Of a stretch of DNA of 41,289 bases, positions 26,715-34,879 are shown one piece after another. The notes under the pieces are model-generated. The model searched no databases. It was not told where the DNA came from and saw only the letters and a list, made by a program, of their open reading frames with translations. Within the stretch, counting starts at the first letter, position 1; every line of letters begins with the position of its first letter. This DNA is from Magnetospirillum sp. 15-1 (GTDB lineage Bacteria; Pseudomonadota; Alphaproteobacteria; Rhodospirillales; Magnetospirillaceae). A program made the translations under genes and the position numbers. The stretch is taken from the NCBI RefSeq assembly GCF_900184795.1, contig NZ_FXXN01000027.1, positions 1 through 41,289 of the forward strand, read 5' to 3'.

Positions 26715-27640
26715 CAGTGCTTGCCCCCCGTCCCGGCGGCGAACAGTTCGCCCGGCACCGTGACCATGTCGAAGAGCAGCTTGACGCAGACGCCCAGCAC
26801 CATCAAGGCCAGCAGCGAGCGCAACTGCTCGCCCTTCAGCTTGACACCGAAACGGGCACCGATCTGGGCGCCGATCACGCCCCCCAGCAGCAGCAGCAGG
26901 GCCAGCACCACGTCGACCGTGTGGTTCATGGTCGATTGCAGGAAAGTGGCGTTGGCGGTGACGAAGATGATCTGGAACAGCGAGGTGCCGACCACCACCG
27001 CGGTGGGCATGCCCAGCAGGTAGATCATGGCCGGCACCATGATGAAGCCGCCGCCCACCCCCATCAGCGCCGCCAGGATGCCGACGAACAGGCCGATGAC
27101 GGCGGGGACCACGGCGCTGATATAGAGCTGCGAGCGGCGAAAGCGCATCTTGAACGGCAGGCCGTGCATCCAACTGTGCTGGTGCTTCTTGCGCACCGGA
27201 ACCGCACCGCCGTTGCGCTTGCTGGCCATCAGCGCCTGGATGCTTTCCACCAGCATCAGCGAGCCGACGATGCCGAGGAAGATGATGTAGCAGAGCGAAA
27301 TGACCAGATCGATCTGGCCCAGGCCGCGCAGCCATCTGAAGAGATAGACGCCGAGCGTCGAGCCGATGAAGCCGCCCAGCGTCAGGATCAGCCCCATCTT
27401 GATGTCCACGTTGCCGCGCCGCCAATGGGCCAGCACGCCCGACACCGACGAGGCGACGATCTGGTTGGCCTCGGTTCCCACCGCCACGGTGGGCGGCACC
27501 CCCAGGAAGATCAGCAGCGGAGTCATGAGAAACCCGCCGCCGACCCCGAACAGGCCCGACATGAATCCCACTCCGCCACCCAATCCAAGGATGACGAAGA
27601 CGTTCACCGACATCTCGGCGATGGGAAGGTAGATCTGCAT
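26714..27640 (-). CDS. TSUP (TauE/SafE) family permease
   Basis: This 308-residue inner-membrane protein has two TauE/SafE repeats, each with a glycine-rich motif: GLFGVGGGFLMTPLLIFLGVP and ALMGVGGGFIMVPAMIYLLGMP. Members move sulfite, sulfoacetate, taurine-derived or other small organosulfur anions; the substrate is not determined here. The start at 27640 has GGGGGCGGAAGGA upstream; an ATG 21 bases earlier is also possible. It is the first gene of a three-gene unit with TIGR02186 and usp. Confidence 0.9.
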   Translation of the reverse strand: MQIYLPIAEMSVNVFVILGLGGGVGFMSGLFGVGGGFLMTPLLIFLGVPPTVAVGTEANQIVASSVSGVLAHWRRGNVDIKMGLILTLGGFIGSTLGVYLFRWLRGLGQIDLVISLCYIIFLGIVGSLMLVESIQALMASKRNGGAVPVRKKHQHSWMHGLPFKMRFRRSQLYISAVVPAVIGLFVGILAALMGVGGGFIMVPAMIYLLGMPTAVVVGTSLFQIIFVTANATFLQSTMNHTVDVVLALLLLLGGVIGAQIGARFGVKLKGEQLRSLLALMVLGVCVKLLFDMVTVPGELFAAGTGGKH

Positions 27641-27741
27641 TCCTTCCGCCCCCTGCCCCATGCGCTCTCACCCGGCGCTTTTGGGGTCCTTTGGTTGTCG
27701 CTCCAACCGGGGGCCGATGGCAACAGGAATTTTATGGTTTG

Positions 27742-28734
27742 CTAATGTTCGGTCTGTTTCAGCGCCGCCAGCAGCTCGGCGGCCTGCATGCGCACCCTGA
27801 GCGTGGCATAGCCCTGGGCGGCCAGATGGTTGGGCAGCAGACTGGAATCGGGAGCGGCGCTCCACACCAGCCAGGGCCGCAGGCGGGCGGCGCCGGCCAA
27901 CTGGTCGACCATGCGGGTCCAGGCCTCCAGTTGGCGACGGTCGGCCAGCACCTTCTCGAAATCGCGGCCCAGTTCGCGCAGCACGACGGAATAGGCGTAA
28001 AGCCGGCCCTTGTTGCCGTAGAACACCCCGTCGACGCTGAAATCCAGCAGTACCGGGCGCCCGGCGGCCAGATGGTGGTCGATGGCCTCGGTGACCTCGT
28101 CCAGATCGCGGATCAGCGCCTCGACCAGGGCGGCCAGCGCCTCGGGCTTGCGCTCGAACGAGGCCGAGCCGGCGGCCACCAGATCATTGTAGAGATCGAG
28201 CGAACGCTGGGCATTGCGGTACTGCTTCTCCGCCGAGGCGGTGGGCAGCCAGGACTTACGAGTATCGAACTTCCACACCGTGCCGGGATACTTCAAGAGC
28301 CCGGCGGCGTGGTTGAGGTTGACGTCGGCGCCGTTAGGCCCGAAGGCCACGCCCTTCTCGGCATTCAGGGCGCCGACCATGCGGGCCAGACCGCCGACCA
28401 GACCCAGCTGGAAGGCCGGCATGTCGCGCAGCCAGGCGCCGGGCATGAAGAACGGATCGTTGGCGTGCCACTTGTTGACGTCCAGCTCGCGGGTGATCAG
28501 GGCAGCCACCACCGCCACGCCGCGCGAGCGGGGCGCCGTCACGGTTCCCGACGCGAAGTCGGGATTGTCGTCCACCTTGCTGATCACCACCATGGCGACG
28601 GGGAACACCAGCACCACCACGATGGCGAAGGCCCACAGCACGAAACGGCGCGACGGATGGCGCAGCACCGCCGCCACCCCGGCCAGGGCGGCGGCGATGC
28701 CGTTCAGCAGGGTTTCGGCAAGGCGCTGGGTCAC
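27742..28734 (-). CDS. DUF2333 family membrane-anchored protein
   Basis: This 330-residue protein has one N-terminal membrane helix ([21 protein letters not shown], about 31-51) and a large periplasmic helical domain ([41 protein letters not shown]). It matches DUF2333, whose function is unknown. The ATG overlaps the trpS stop by four bases, so it is co-translated with trpS. The pairing probably reflects shared transcription and not shared function. Confidence 0.85.
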   Translation of the reverse strand: MTQRLAETLLNGIAAALAGVAAVLRHPSRRFVLWAFAIVVVLVFPVAMVVISKVDDNPDFASGTVTAPRSRGVAVVAALITRELDVNKWHANDPFFMPGAWLRDMPAFQLGLVGGLARMVGALNAEKGVAFGPNGADVNLNHAAGLLKYPGTVWKFDTRKSWLPTASAEKQYRNAQRSLDLYNDLVAAGSASFERKPEALAALVEALIRDLDEVTEAIDHHLAAGRPVLLDFSVDGVFYGNKGRLYAYSVVLRELGRDFEKVLADRRQLEAWTRMVDQLAGAARLRPWLVWSAAPDSSLLPNHLAAQGYATLRVRMQAAELLAALKQTEH

Positions 28735-29729
28735 GGCCGCAGGAACCCGACGATGTCGTAGACGTCCCGGATGATCGGCGCGGCGATGGCGTCGGCCCGC
28801 TCGGCGCCCTTCCGCAGGATGGCGTCGATATGGGCGGGATCGGTCATCAGGCGCTTCATCTCGGTGTTGATGGGACCCAGCACGGCGACGGCCAGATCCA
28901 CCAGTTCCTTCTTGAACTCCGAGAACTGCCGGCCCTCGAACTGGCGGACCACCTGGACCTTCTCCTTGTCGGACAGGGCGGCGTAGATGCCCAGCAGATT
29001 GGAGGCCTCGGGGCGGCCTTCAAGCCCCTCCATGGTGCCGGGCAGCGGCTCGAGATCGGTCTTGGCCTTGCGGATCTTGAGAGCGATGGCGTCGGCATCG
29101 TCGGTCATGTTGATGCGCGAGTAATCGGACTCGTCCGACTTGCTCATCTTCTTGGCGCCGTCGCGCAGGCTCATGATGCGCGCCGCCTCGGGCGGAATGA
29201 TGGGCTCGGGCAGCGGGAAGAAGTCGACGCCGAAATCGTTGTTGAACTTCTGGCCGGTGTCGCGGGCCAGTTCCAGATGCTGCTTCTGGTCCTCGCCCAC
29301 CGGCACGTGGGTGGCCTTGTAGGTCAGGATGTCGGCGCTCATCAGGTTGGGATAGGCGAACAGCCCGACCGAGGCGTTCTCCTTGTGCTTGCCCGCCTTG
29401 TCCTTGAACTGGGTCATGCGGTTCAGCCAGCCCATGCGCGCCACGCAATTGAAAATCCAGGCCAGCTGGGCGTGGGCGGGAACCATGGACTGGTTGAAGA
29501 CGATGTGCTTGGAGGCGTCGACGCCGGCGGCGATCATGCCGGCGGTGACCTCGCGGATGTTGCGGGTCAGCTCCTTGGGGTCCTGCCACAGGGTGATGGC
29601 ATGCATGTCGACGATGCAGAAGATGCACTCGTACTCGTCCTGAAGCCGCACCCAGTTACGGATGGCGCCCAGGTAATTGCCGAGATGGAGGTTACCGGTG
29701 GGCTGGACGCCGGAAAAGATGCGCTTCAT
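28731..29729 (-). CDS. trpS: Tryptophan-tRNA ligase
   Basis: This 332-residue class I aminoacyl-tRNA synthetase charges tRNA-Trp. The HIGH-type motif is TGNLHLGN (11-18) and KMSKS is at 194-198. The N-terminus [22 protein letters not shown] is typical, and the length matches the bacterial family (~334). No strong ribosome site is seen. A candidate promoter lies at 29769-29796. It is followed by the overlapping DUF2333 gene. Confidence 0.98.
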   Translation of the reverse strand: MKRIFSGVQPTGNLHLGNYLGAIRNWVRLQDEYECIFCIVDMHAITLWQDPKELTRNIREVTAGMIAAGVDASKHIVFNQSMVPAHAQLAWIFNCVARMGWLNRMTQFKDKAGKHKENASVGLFAYPNLMSADILTYKATHVPVGEDQKQHLELARDTGQKFNNDFGVDFFPLPEPIIPPEAARIMSLRDGAKKMSKSDESDYSRINMTDDADAIALKIRKAKTDLEPLPGTMEGLEGRPEASNLLGIYAALSDKEKVQVVRQFEGRQFSEFKKELVDLAVAVLGPINTEMKRLMTDPAHIDAILRKGAERADAIAAPIIRDVYDIVGFLRP

Positions 29730-29768
29730 GACGAGGAATGACTCCGGGAAAAGAATTTCAGGGGCTCA

Positions 29769-29796
29769 GGTATACTCCCTGGCCCGCCCAAATCAA
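29769..29796 (-). promoter_or_regulatory. Candidate promoter of trpS-DUF2333
   Basis: On the minus strand TTGATT (29796-29791) and TATACC (29774-29769) are spaced by 16 bases. The -35 overlaps the murJ stop. Transcription would begin about 33 bases before the trpS ATG. Confidence 0.45.
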
Positions 29797-31340
29797 CCCC
29801 GCTTCCTTCGCACCATACCCTTGATTTCACCCAGGCTCAGCGCACCGAGCAGTTGGGCCGCCGCCAGGAAGGCCACGGCGCCCAGCGCCACCAGCCCGGC
29901 CAGGATGCCCACCGCCATCAACTGTCCCTGGGCCAGCGGCCACAGGGCCAGCTTGCCCCCCCACAGCGCCCCGGCCATCACGGCGCAGGCGGCGACGATG
30001 CGCGGCGCCTTGGATTTCAGCCGCTCGTCCACGGTGAAGTAGCCGCGCCGGGCCAGCAGCACGCCTAAGATGACCACGTTGGCCCAGGCGGCGACGGCGG
30101 TGGCCAGCGCCATGCCCACATGGCCCAGCGGCTTGGCCAGCGAGAGGTTGAGAACGACGTTGAGCACCATGGCGACGCCCGCCACCCGCACCGGCGTGCC
30201 GGTATCCTCGCGGGCGAAGAAGCCGGGCACCAGCACCTTGACCAGCACGTAGGCCGGCAGGCCGATGGCGAAGGCCACCAGGGCGGATGCGGTCGCCGCC
30301 GTCTCGTTGGGACCGAACGAGCCGCGCTCGAACAGTACCCGGATCACCGGAGCGGCGATGACCATCAGGGCCACGGCGGCCGGCAGGGTCAGCGCCAGCC
30401 CCAGTTCCATGGCGCGGTTCTGGCTGGTGCGGGCGGCTTGCGCCTCACCGGCCTTCAACTGGCGCGACAAGGTGGGCAGCAGGGCGGTGCCGATGGCGAT
30501 GCCCACCACGCCGAGTGGCAACTGGTTGACCCGGTCGGCGTAGTTGAGGTAGCTGACCGCGCCGTCGGCCACGGTGGAGGCGATCATGGTGTTGATCACC
30601 AGATTGACCTGATAGACCCCGGCGCCCACCGCGCCGGGCACGATGCGCTTGAACAGCAGCTTGACCTCGGGGGTGAGGCGCGGACGCACCGGGCCGAGGC
30701 CCATGCCGGCGCGGCGCGCCGAGCGGGCCAGCCAGACGAACTGCACCACGCCGGCGGCGAAGGTGCCCCAGGCCATGGCATGGCCGGCGGTCTCGGTATA
30801 GGGCACCAGGAACCACAACCCGGCCATGGAGGTGAGGTTGAGCAGTACCGGCGTGGCGGCGGCCGCCGCGAAACGGCCCACCGAGTTCAACACTCCGGCC
30901 TGCAGCGACACCAGCGAGATGAACAGCAGATAGGGAAAGCAGATGCGCGAGAAGTCCACCGCCAGCGCCATCTTGCCCGGCACCGAATCGAAGCCCGGCG
31001 CCAGGCCGTAGATGGCCCAGGGCATACCCAGTTCCATCACCGCCACGAACAGGGCGAGCACCAGGGTCATCACCGCAAAGGACTGTTCGGCGAAGCGGCG
31101 CGCCGCCTCGGTTCCCTCGGCGGTCATCTTGCCGGTGAACAGCGGCACGAAGGCGGCGTTGAAGGCGCCCTCGGCGAACAGCGAGCGGAACAGGTTGGGA
31201 AAGCGGAAAGCCACGAAGAACGCGTCGGCCACCGCGCCGGCACCCAGGAAATGGGCGATCATCATCTCGCGCATCAGGCCGGTGACCCGCGACAGCATGG
31301 TGAAGCCGCCGACCGTGGCGATGGAACGGAACAGACTCAT
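29793..31340 (-). CDS. murJ: Lipid II flippase MurJ (MviN)
   Basis: This 515-residue polytopic protein of the MOP superfamily has about 14 membrane segments. The N-terminus MSLFRSIATVGGFTMLSRVTGLMREMMIA and AFFVAFRFPNLFRSLFAEGAFNAAFVPLF are diagnostic of MurJ. Basic residues within the early helices are kept, as required for lipid II translocation in known homologues. It moves the peptidoglycan precursor to the outer face of the inner membrane. It is separated from trpS by 63 bases, which contain the trpS promoter. Confidence 0.97.
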   Translation of the reverse strand: MSLFRSIATVGGFTMLSRVTGLMREMMIAHFLGAGAVADAFFVAFRFPNLFRSLFAEGAFNAAFVPLFTGKMTAEGTEAARRFAEQSFAVMTLVLALFVAVMELGMPWAIYGLAPGFDSVPGKMALAVDFSRICFPYLLFISLVSLQAGVLNSVGRFAAAAATPVLLNLTSMAGLWFLVPYTETAGHAMAWGTFAAGVVQFVWLARSARRAGMGLGPVRPRLTPEVKLLFKRIVPGAVGAGVYQVNLVINTMIASTVADGAVSYLNYADRVNQLPLGVVGIAIGTALLPTLSRQLKAGEAQAARTSQNRAMELGLALTLPAAVALMVIAAPVIRVLFERGSFGPNETAATASALVAFAIGLPAYVLVKVLVPGFFAREDTGTPVRVAGVAMVLNVVLNLSLAKPLGHVGMALATAVAAWANVVILGVLLARRGYFTVDERLKSKAPRIVAACAVMAGALWGGKLALWPLAQGQLMAVGILAGLVALGAVAFLAAAQLLGALSLGEIKGMVRRKRG

Positions 31341-31379
31341 GGCCGCACTATTGGCGCAAGCCCTCGCCGACGCAAGGGG

Positions 31380-31883
31380 TCATGCCCTCAGGGTCAACTG
31401 AAAGCACTGCTCGGTGACCGGCTTGCCCCAGGTCTCGCCGGTCAGCTCCTGGGTCAGGGTGAAACCGCGCGCCTCGTAAAGCCGCCGCGCCGCGTGCAGC
31501 CCGGCGAAGGTCCACAGATGCACCGAGGCGAAACCCTTGTCGCGGCAGAATTCCAGGGCGGTATCGAGCAGGCGCGAACCCGCCCCCATGCCCTGGCGGT
31601 TGGGATCGACCATGAACCAGCGCAGATGCGCCCCGGCCTCCAGCCCCTTGGCCCCGTCGATGGCCACCGAGCCGACCATGCGCTCGCGGGAATCCACGGC
31701 GCACCATAGCTGGCTGGCGAAGCGATGGCGGTCGCGCACGAAAGCGGCCAGCTCGCCGGCCACCTTGGCCTCGAAATAGGGGCCGAAATTCCAGTGAAGG
31801 GCGTAATAGCGGGAATGCATGGCCACGATGTCGCCGATGGCTCCCGGCTGCCATCCGGCCACGATCTCGACTTCGTCCCTCAT
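31380..31883 (-). CDS. GNAT-family N-acetyltransferase
   Basis: This 167-residue protein starts MRDEVEIVAGWQPGAIGDIVAMHSRYY, with a strong GGGAGGG site upstream. The acetyl-CoA-binding motif is LRWFMVDPNRQGMGAGSRLLDTAL (Q/RxxGxG/A). The C-terminus has LYEARGFTLTQE. The N-terminal part resembles the acetyltransferase half of MarR-GNAT fusions; here no MarR domain is present. Substrate is unknown. An 11-bp inverted repeat lies directly upstream of its ribosome site. Confidence 0.9.
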   Translation of the reverse strand: MRDEVEIVAGWQPGAIGDIVAMHSRYYALHWNFGPYFEAKVAGELAAFVRDRHRFASQLWCAVDSRERMVGSVAIDGAKGLEAGAHLRWFMVDPNRQGMGAGSRLLDTALEFCRDKGFASVHLWTFAGLHAARRLYEARGFTLTQELTGETWGKPVTEQCFQLTLRA

Positions 31884-31893
31884 GTCATCCCTC

Positions 31894-31925
31894 CCGGCCG
31901 TGTCGGCAAATCCTGACACGGCCGG
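31894..31925 (-). promoter_or_regulatory. 11-bp perfect inverted repeat before the GNAT ribosome site
   Basis: CCGGCCGTGTC (31894-31904) and GACACGGCCGG (31915-31925) are perfect complements with a 10-base loop. The structure lies between the microprotein stop (31938) and the GNAT start (31883), and its 3' arm on the minus strand runs straight into GAGGG. It could be a terminator-like or translation-control hairpin, or an operator. Confidence 0.6.
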
Positions 31926-31935
31926 ACGAGGATGA

Positions 31936-32016
31936 CTACAGGAGCCAAAGGCCGAGCAGCCAATAGGCGCCGCCGGGCAAGGCGGCGATCAGCAGGTTGG
32001 CGGAAAGATCATTCAT
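31936..32016 (-). CDS. 26-residue hydrophobic membrane microprotein
   Basis: This short gene encodes 26 residues starting MNDLSANLLIAALPGG and ending AYWLLGLWLL before TAG. GGAGGA stands seven bases upstream of the ATG, one of the best ribosome sites in the window. After a four-residue polar start the peptide is almost wholly hydrophobic, consistent with one membrane helix containing a Pro-Gly-Gly hinge. It resembles the size class of KdpF or CydX but no family is recognised. It lies upstream of the GNAT gene on the same strand and near the iron locus. Function is unknown; coding is inferred from the ribosome site and composition. Confidence 0.6.
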   Translation of the reverse strand: MNDLSANLLIAALPGGAYWLLGLWLL

Positions 32017-32148
32017 GGCCCAATCCTCCCCGAGGCTGACAATAACCACATTTCTTGTACGGCTATTAAGCACCTGCGGGCGACGCAATGCGACGGCTCA
32101 TCCGTATTAAGGTCAAGACCCCAAAGACCCGCCTATTTCAAGGCCCGC

Positions 32149-32487
32149 CTATTTGGCGACGATGATCCCCTTGGCGGTGGCCGCGTGATACTCGCCGAAG
32201 AACGGATATTCGCCGGGATCGACCTTGCCCAGCACCACCCGGATCTCGCCGCCGGGAAAGACGATCTTTTCGCGCCGAAGCGGCACGCATTCGAATTCCT
32301 CGGGCTCTGCATCCTCGTTCCGGATCAGCAGGACGACCTTGGTCCTGGCCGGAATTTCCAGGCGCTCCGGGCTGAAGCGATGATCCTTGATGGTCAGCTT
32401 GACCAGAACCTCGTCGGCGGCGCGCGCGCCGGGAATCCACAAGGCGAGCAACAGGACCGGAAGGACGAGACGGAGAATGGCGGGCAT
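32149..32487 (-). CDS. Periplasmic cupredoxin-domain protein (FtrB-like)
   Basis: This 112-residue protein has a signal peptide (VLPVLLLALWIPGARAADE) and a cupredoxin_1 domain. Candidate copper ligands are His36, Cys67 (EFECVP) and His101 (GEYHAATAKG). GAGGT precedes the ATG. It is divergent from the P19-type gene at 32749, and the pair resembles FtrA/FtrB of the alphaproteobacterial and betaproteobacterial ferrous-iron systems, where the cupredoxin oxidises or handles iron in the periplasm. A 16-base tandem duplication (CCCGCCTATTT twice) spans its stop codon. Confidence 0.85.
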   Translation of the reverse strand: MPAILRLVLPVLLLALWIPGARAADEVLVKLTIKDHRFSPERLEIPARTKVVLLIRNEDAEPEEFECVPLRREKIVFPGGEIRVVLGKVDPGEYPFFGEYHAATAKGIIVAK

Positions 32488-32506
32488 GGCTGACCTCTGA
32501 CCAATT

Positions 32507-32527
32507 TGAGAGCGCTTCGCATTCTCA
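32507..32527 (-). promoter_or_regulatory. Fur-like palindrome upstream of the cupredoxin gene
   Basis: An imperfect 21-bp palindrome with arms TGAGA-N2-GC and GC-N2-TCTCA lies 20 bases upstream of the cupredoxin start. Its outer TGAGA...TCTCA arms resemble Fur boxes. Confidence 0.45.
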
Positions 32528-32669
32528 TACTCAAGTTCTAACGCTTTGTCCAGGCCGGGATTATGGAAATTCGTTCACGACAAGCTAATCCATTGTTTTT
32601 CCTGTGGTTACTCCGGCACGCCCATCTGGACCGGGCGCCGGGGCCTAATCCGGAAGAAAATTGCGGCTG

Positions 32670-32698
32670 TTGACAGGCCCCTGCGAAAGGGCTAGGAC
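32670..32698 (+). promoter_or_regulatory. Promoter of the P19-porin-polyferredoxin genes
   Basis: TTGACA (32670-32675, perfect -35) and TAGGAC (32693-32698, weak -10) are separated by exactly 17 bases. The predicted start near 32705 falls inside the palindrome at 32700-32724, so a bound repressor would block it. Confidence 0.6.
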
Positions 32699-32699
32699 A

Positions 32700-32724
32700 G
32701 CAAATGCGAGTCACTTGCATTTGC
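32700..32724 (+). promoter_or_regulatory. 25-bp Fur-box-like palindrome
   Basis: GCAAATGC (32700-32707) and GCATTTGC (32717-32724) are perfect inverted arms around a 9-base centre in which three of four further pairs also match (12-bp arms, one mismatch). Alphaproteobacterial Fur/Mur boxes have TGCAAATG-like arms. It overlaps the predicted transcription start of the iron locus. Confidence 0.65.
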
Positions 32725-32748
32725 AGCTTTATCCTTGCAGAGGCCCCC

Positions 32749-33312
32749 ATGATCAAACGCCAGACCATTCTTCCCGCCCTCGCCGTCATGGCGGGACTGT
32801 TCGCCGCTTCCACCCCGGCCCTGGCGGTGGAATATCCCCTCGGCCCGCCCGAGAACCGCTACGGCATGGAGATCGGCGCCGTCTATCTCCAGGCGGTGCG
32901 TATGGAGCCCGACGGGATGATGGCCCAGCCCGAGCAGTCGGACATCCACATCGAGGCCGACATCCACGCCCTGCAGGGCAACCCCAACGGCTACCCCGAG
33001 GGGTTCTGGATTCCCTATCTGCTGGTGACCTATGAACTGGTCAAGGAAGACACCGGCGAGGTGATCAAGGGCGAGATGATGCCCATGGTGGCCAGCGACG
33101 GCCCCCATTACGGCGACAACGTCAAGATGAAGGGGGCCGGCAAGTACAAGGCGACCTACACCATCTACCCCCCCAACGCCCCCGAGAACCATGCCGGCAA
33201 GCATTACGGCCGCCACACCGACCGCGCCACCGGCGTGCGTCCGTGGTTCCAGCCGTTCAAGCTGAGCTGGGACTTCGTCTATGCCGGCGTCGGCAAGAAG
33301 GGCGGCTACTGA
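32749..33312 (+). CDS. Periplasmic iron-transport protein, P19/Tp34 family (FtrA-like)
   Basis: This 187-residue protein has a signal peptide (MIKRQTILPALAVMAGLFAASTPALA) and a Tp34/P19 domain (PF10634): YGMEIGAVYLQAVRMEP, SDIHIEADIHA, VTYELVKEDTGEVIKGEMMPMVASDGPHYGDNV and a C-terminal His-rich stretch (NHAGKHYGRHTDR). Met and His residues in these segments match the copper/iron site of Campylobacter P19. The ATG at 32749 has AGAGG upstream. Its stop overlaps the porin start (TGATG). It receives ferrous iron in the periplasm for an inner-membrane permease, which is not visible in the window. Confidence 0.92.
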   Translation: MIKRQTILPALAVMAGLFAASTPALAVEYPLGPPENRYGMEIGAVYLQAVRMEPDGMMAQPEQSDIHIEADIHALQGNPNGYPEGFWIPYLLVTYELVKEDTGEVIKGEMMPMVASDGPHYGDNVKMKGAGKYKATYTIYPPNAPENHAGKHYGRHTDRATGVRPWFQPFKLSWDFVYAGVGKKGGY

Positions 33313-34787
33313 TGAAGGCCCGTTCCATCGTCACGGCGGCCGCGATCGGCATGATCGCCGCCGCCCCAGCCTGGGCCGCGCCACCCAAGGAACCCGGCAA
33401 CGCCGAGTTGCTGGCCGAGATCAAGCGCCTCGCCGCCCGCGTCGAGGAACTGGAGCGCAAGAAGCCGGTCGCCGCCGATACCGAGCAGCGCATCGAAAAG
33501 CTGGAGCAGCACAACGCCGCCATGGAAAAGGCCATGGATGAACCGACCATCAGCGAGACCGAGCCGCAGATCGCCGCCCGCCTCAAGGCGGCCGAATCCG
33601 AGGTGTTGTCCTACAAGAAGGGCTCCAAGATCATCGACGTGCTGGGCGGCATCAAGGTGGGCGCCGGCATGACCATGGTCGGCCAGAATCTGGCCGGCCA
33701 GCAGTTGGACAAGGAAAGCCAGCTCAACTGGCGCGGCGACGTCACCCTGACCATTCCCGGCGGCACCATCGGCGACAACAAGGGCACCATCTACACCCAT
33801 ATGCGCATGGGCCAGGGCCGCGGCGTGGGCACGGTGAACAATTCCTACGCCTCGCTCAACGCCACCGCCTTCCAGCGTCCCGGCGCCGACAATTCCGACG
33901 CCGCCATCGATCTGGTCCAGGCCTGGTACCAGTTCGACATGCCGCTGGGCGGCGACGCCAAGACCGCCAAGAGCCATCTGGAGATCACGGCGGGCAAGAT
34001 GGACCCGTTCGGCTTCTTCGACCAGAACGCGGTGGCCAACGACGAGACCCGGTTCTTCATGAACTCGGCCCTGGTCCACAACCCGCTGCTGGACGCCGGC
34101 GGCGATATCGGCGTCGACGGCCTGGGCTTCTCTCCCGGTCTGCGGATGGCCTATGTCAACGAGGCCGACAAGTCGCAGGTCTGGCGTCTGCAGGCCGGCA
34201 TTTTCGAGACCGGCGACGGCGCCGCGTTCCAGAATTCCACCGACTTCCCCTTCCGCATCGTCCAGGCGGAGACCACCCAGCGCTTCTTCGGCGGCCTGGA
34301 CGGCAATTACCGCGTCTACGGCTGGATGAACGACCGCGCCGCCAACTTCGACAACCGGCGGGCCAAGCATGCCGGCGTCGGCCTCAGCTTCGACCAGAAG
34401 GTGGACGATTACATCACCGTGTTCGGCCGCTACGGCTATGAGGTGAAGGGCGACCCCCGCTTCGACCAGAGCGCCAGCCTGGGCGGCGAGATCAACGGCT
34501 CGTACTGGGGCCGCGGGGCCGATGGTCTCGGCCTCGGCCTAGTGGCGTCGCACCTCTCCAAGGCCTTCCGCGACCAGTCGGCGACGCTCGACAACGACAG
34601 TGATGGCAGCCCCGATTTCGGCTACAAGGCCGTGGCCTTCGAGCAGTTGGCGGAAGTCTACTACCGCTACCGGGTGATGCCGCGCTTCGAGCTGACGCCG
34701 GACTTCCAGGTCATCCGCCATGCGGGCGGCGACCCGTCCAGCGCCGTGGCCTATGCCGTGGGATTGCGAGGCCAGCTGACCTACTAG
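33312..34787 (+). CDS. Outer-membrane porin, OprB-like, with N-terminal coiled coil
   Basis: This 491-residue protein has a signal peptide (MKARSIVTAAAIGMIAAAPAWA), then a periplasmic coiled coil (AELLAEIKRLAARVEELERK; TEQRIEKLEQHNAAMEKAM, about 30-80). A beta-barrel of carbohydrate-porin/OprB type follows, with alternating strands, LEITAGKMDPFGFFDQN and the C-terminal signature ending VGLRGQLTY. The ATG overlaps the P19 stop, so it is coupled to iron uptake; the likely role is passage of iron or iron ligands across the outer membrane (inference). SLH-like attachment is not seen. Confidence 0.85.
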   Translation: MKARSIVTAAAIGMIAAAPAWAAPPKEPGNAELLAEIKRLAARVEELERKKPVAADTEQRIEKLEQHNAAMEKAMDEPTISETEPQIAARLKAAESEVLSYKKGSKIIDVLGGIKVGAGMTMVGQNLAGQQLDKESQLNWRGDVTLTIPGGTIGDNKGTIYTHMRMGQGRGVGTVNNSYASLNATAFQRPGADNSDAAIDLVQAWYQFDMPLGGDAKTAKSHLEITAGKMDPFGFFDQNAVANDETRFFMNSALVHNPLLDAGGDIGVDGLGFSPGLRMAYVNEADKSQVWRLQAGIFETGDGAAFQNSTDFPFRIVQAETTQRFFGGLDGNYRVYGWMNDRAANFDNRRAKHAGVGLSFDQKVDDYITVFGRYGYEVKGDPRFDQSASLGGEINGSYWGRGADGLGLGLVASHLSKAFRDQSATLDNDSDGSPDFGYKAVAFEQLAEVYYRYRVMPRFELTPDFQVIRHAGGDPSSAVAYAVGLRGQLTY

Positions 34788-34829
34788 CCATGCAACGCCC
34801 GGCGCGTCGTTCCGAAAATTTCATCTCGG

Positions 34830-34856
34830 CCATGCCCCGCTCCGCGCGGGGCATGG
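34830..34856 (+). terminator. 11-bp hairpin between porin and polyferredoxin genes
   Basis: CCATGCCCCGC (34830-34840) and GCGGGGCATGG (34846-34856) form a perfect 11-bp stem with a TCCGC loop. No T-tract follows, so it is more likely an mRNA-stability or attenuation element than a full terminator. It begins 43 bases after the porin stop. Confidence 0.55.
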
Positions 34857-34879
34857 TCATGTCTCGTTGAGGACCAGCC

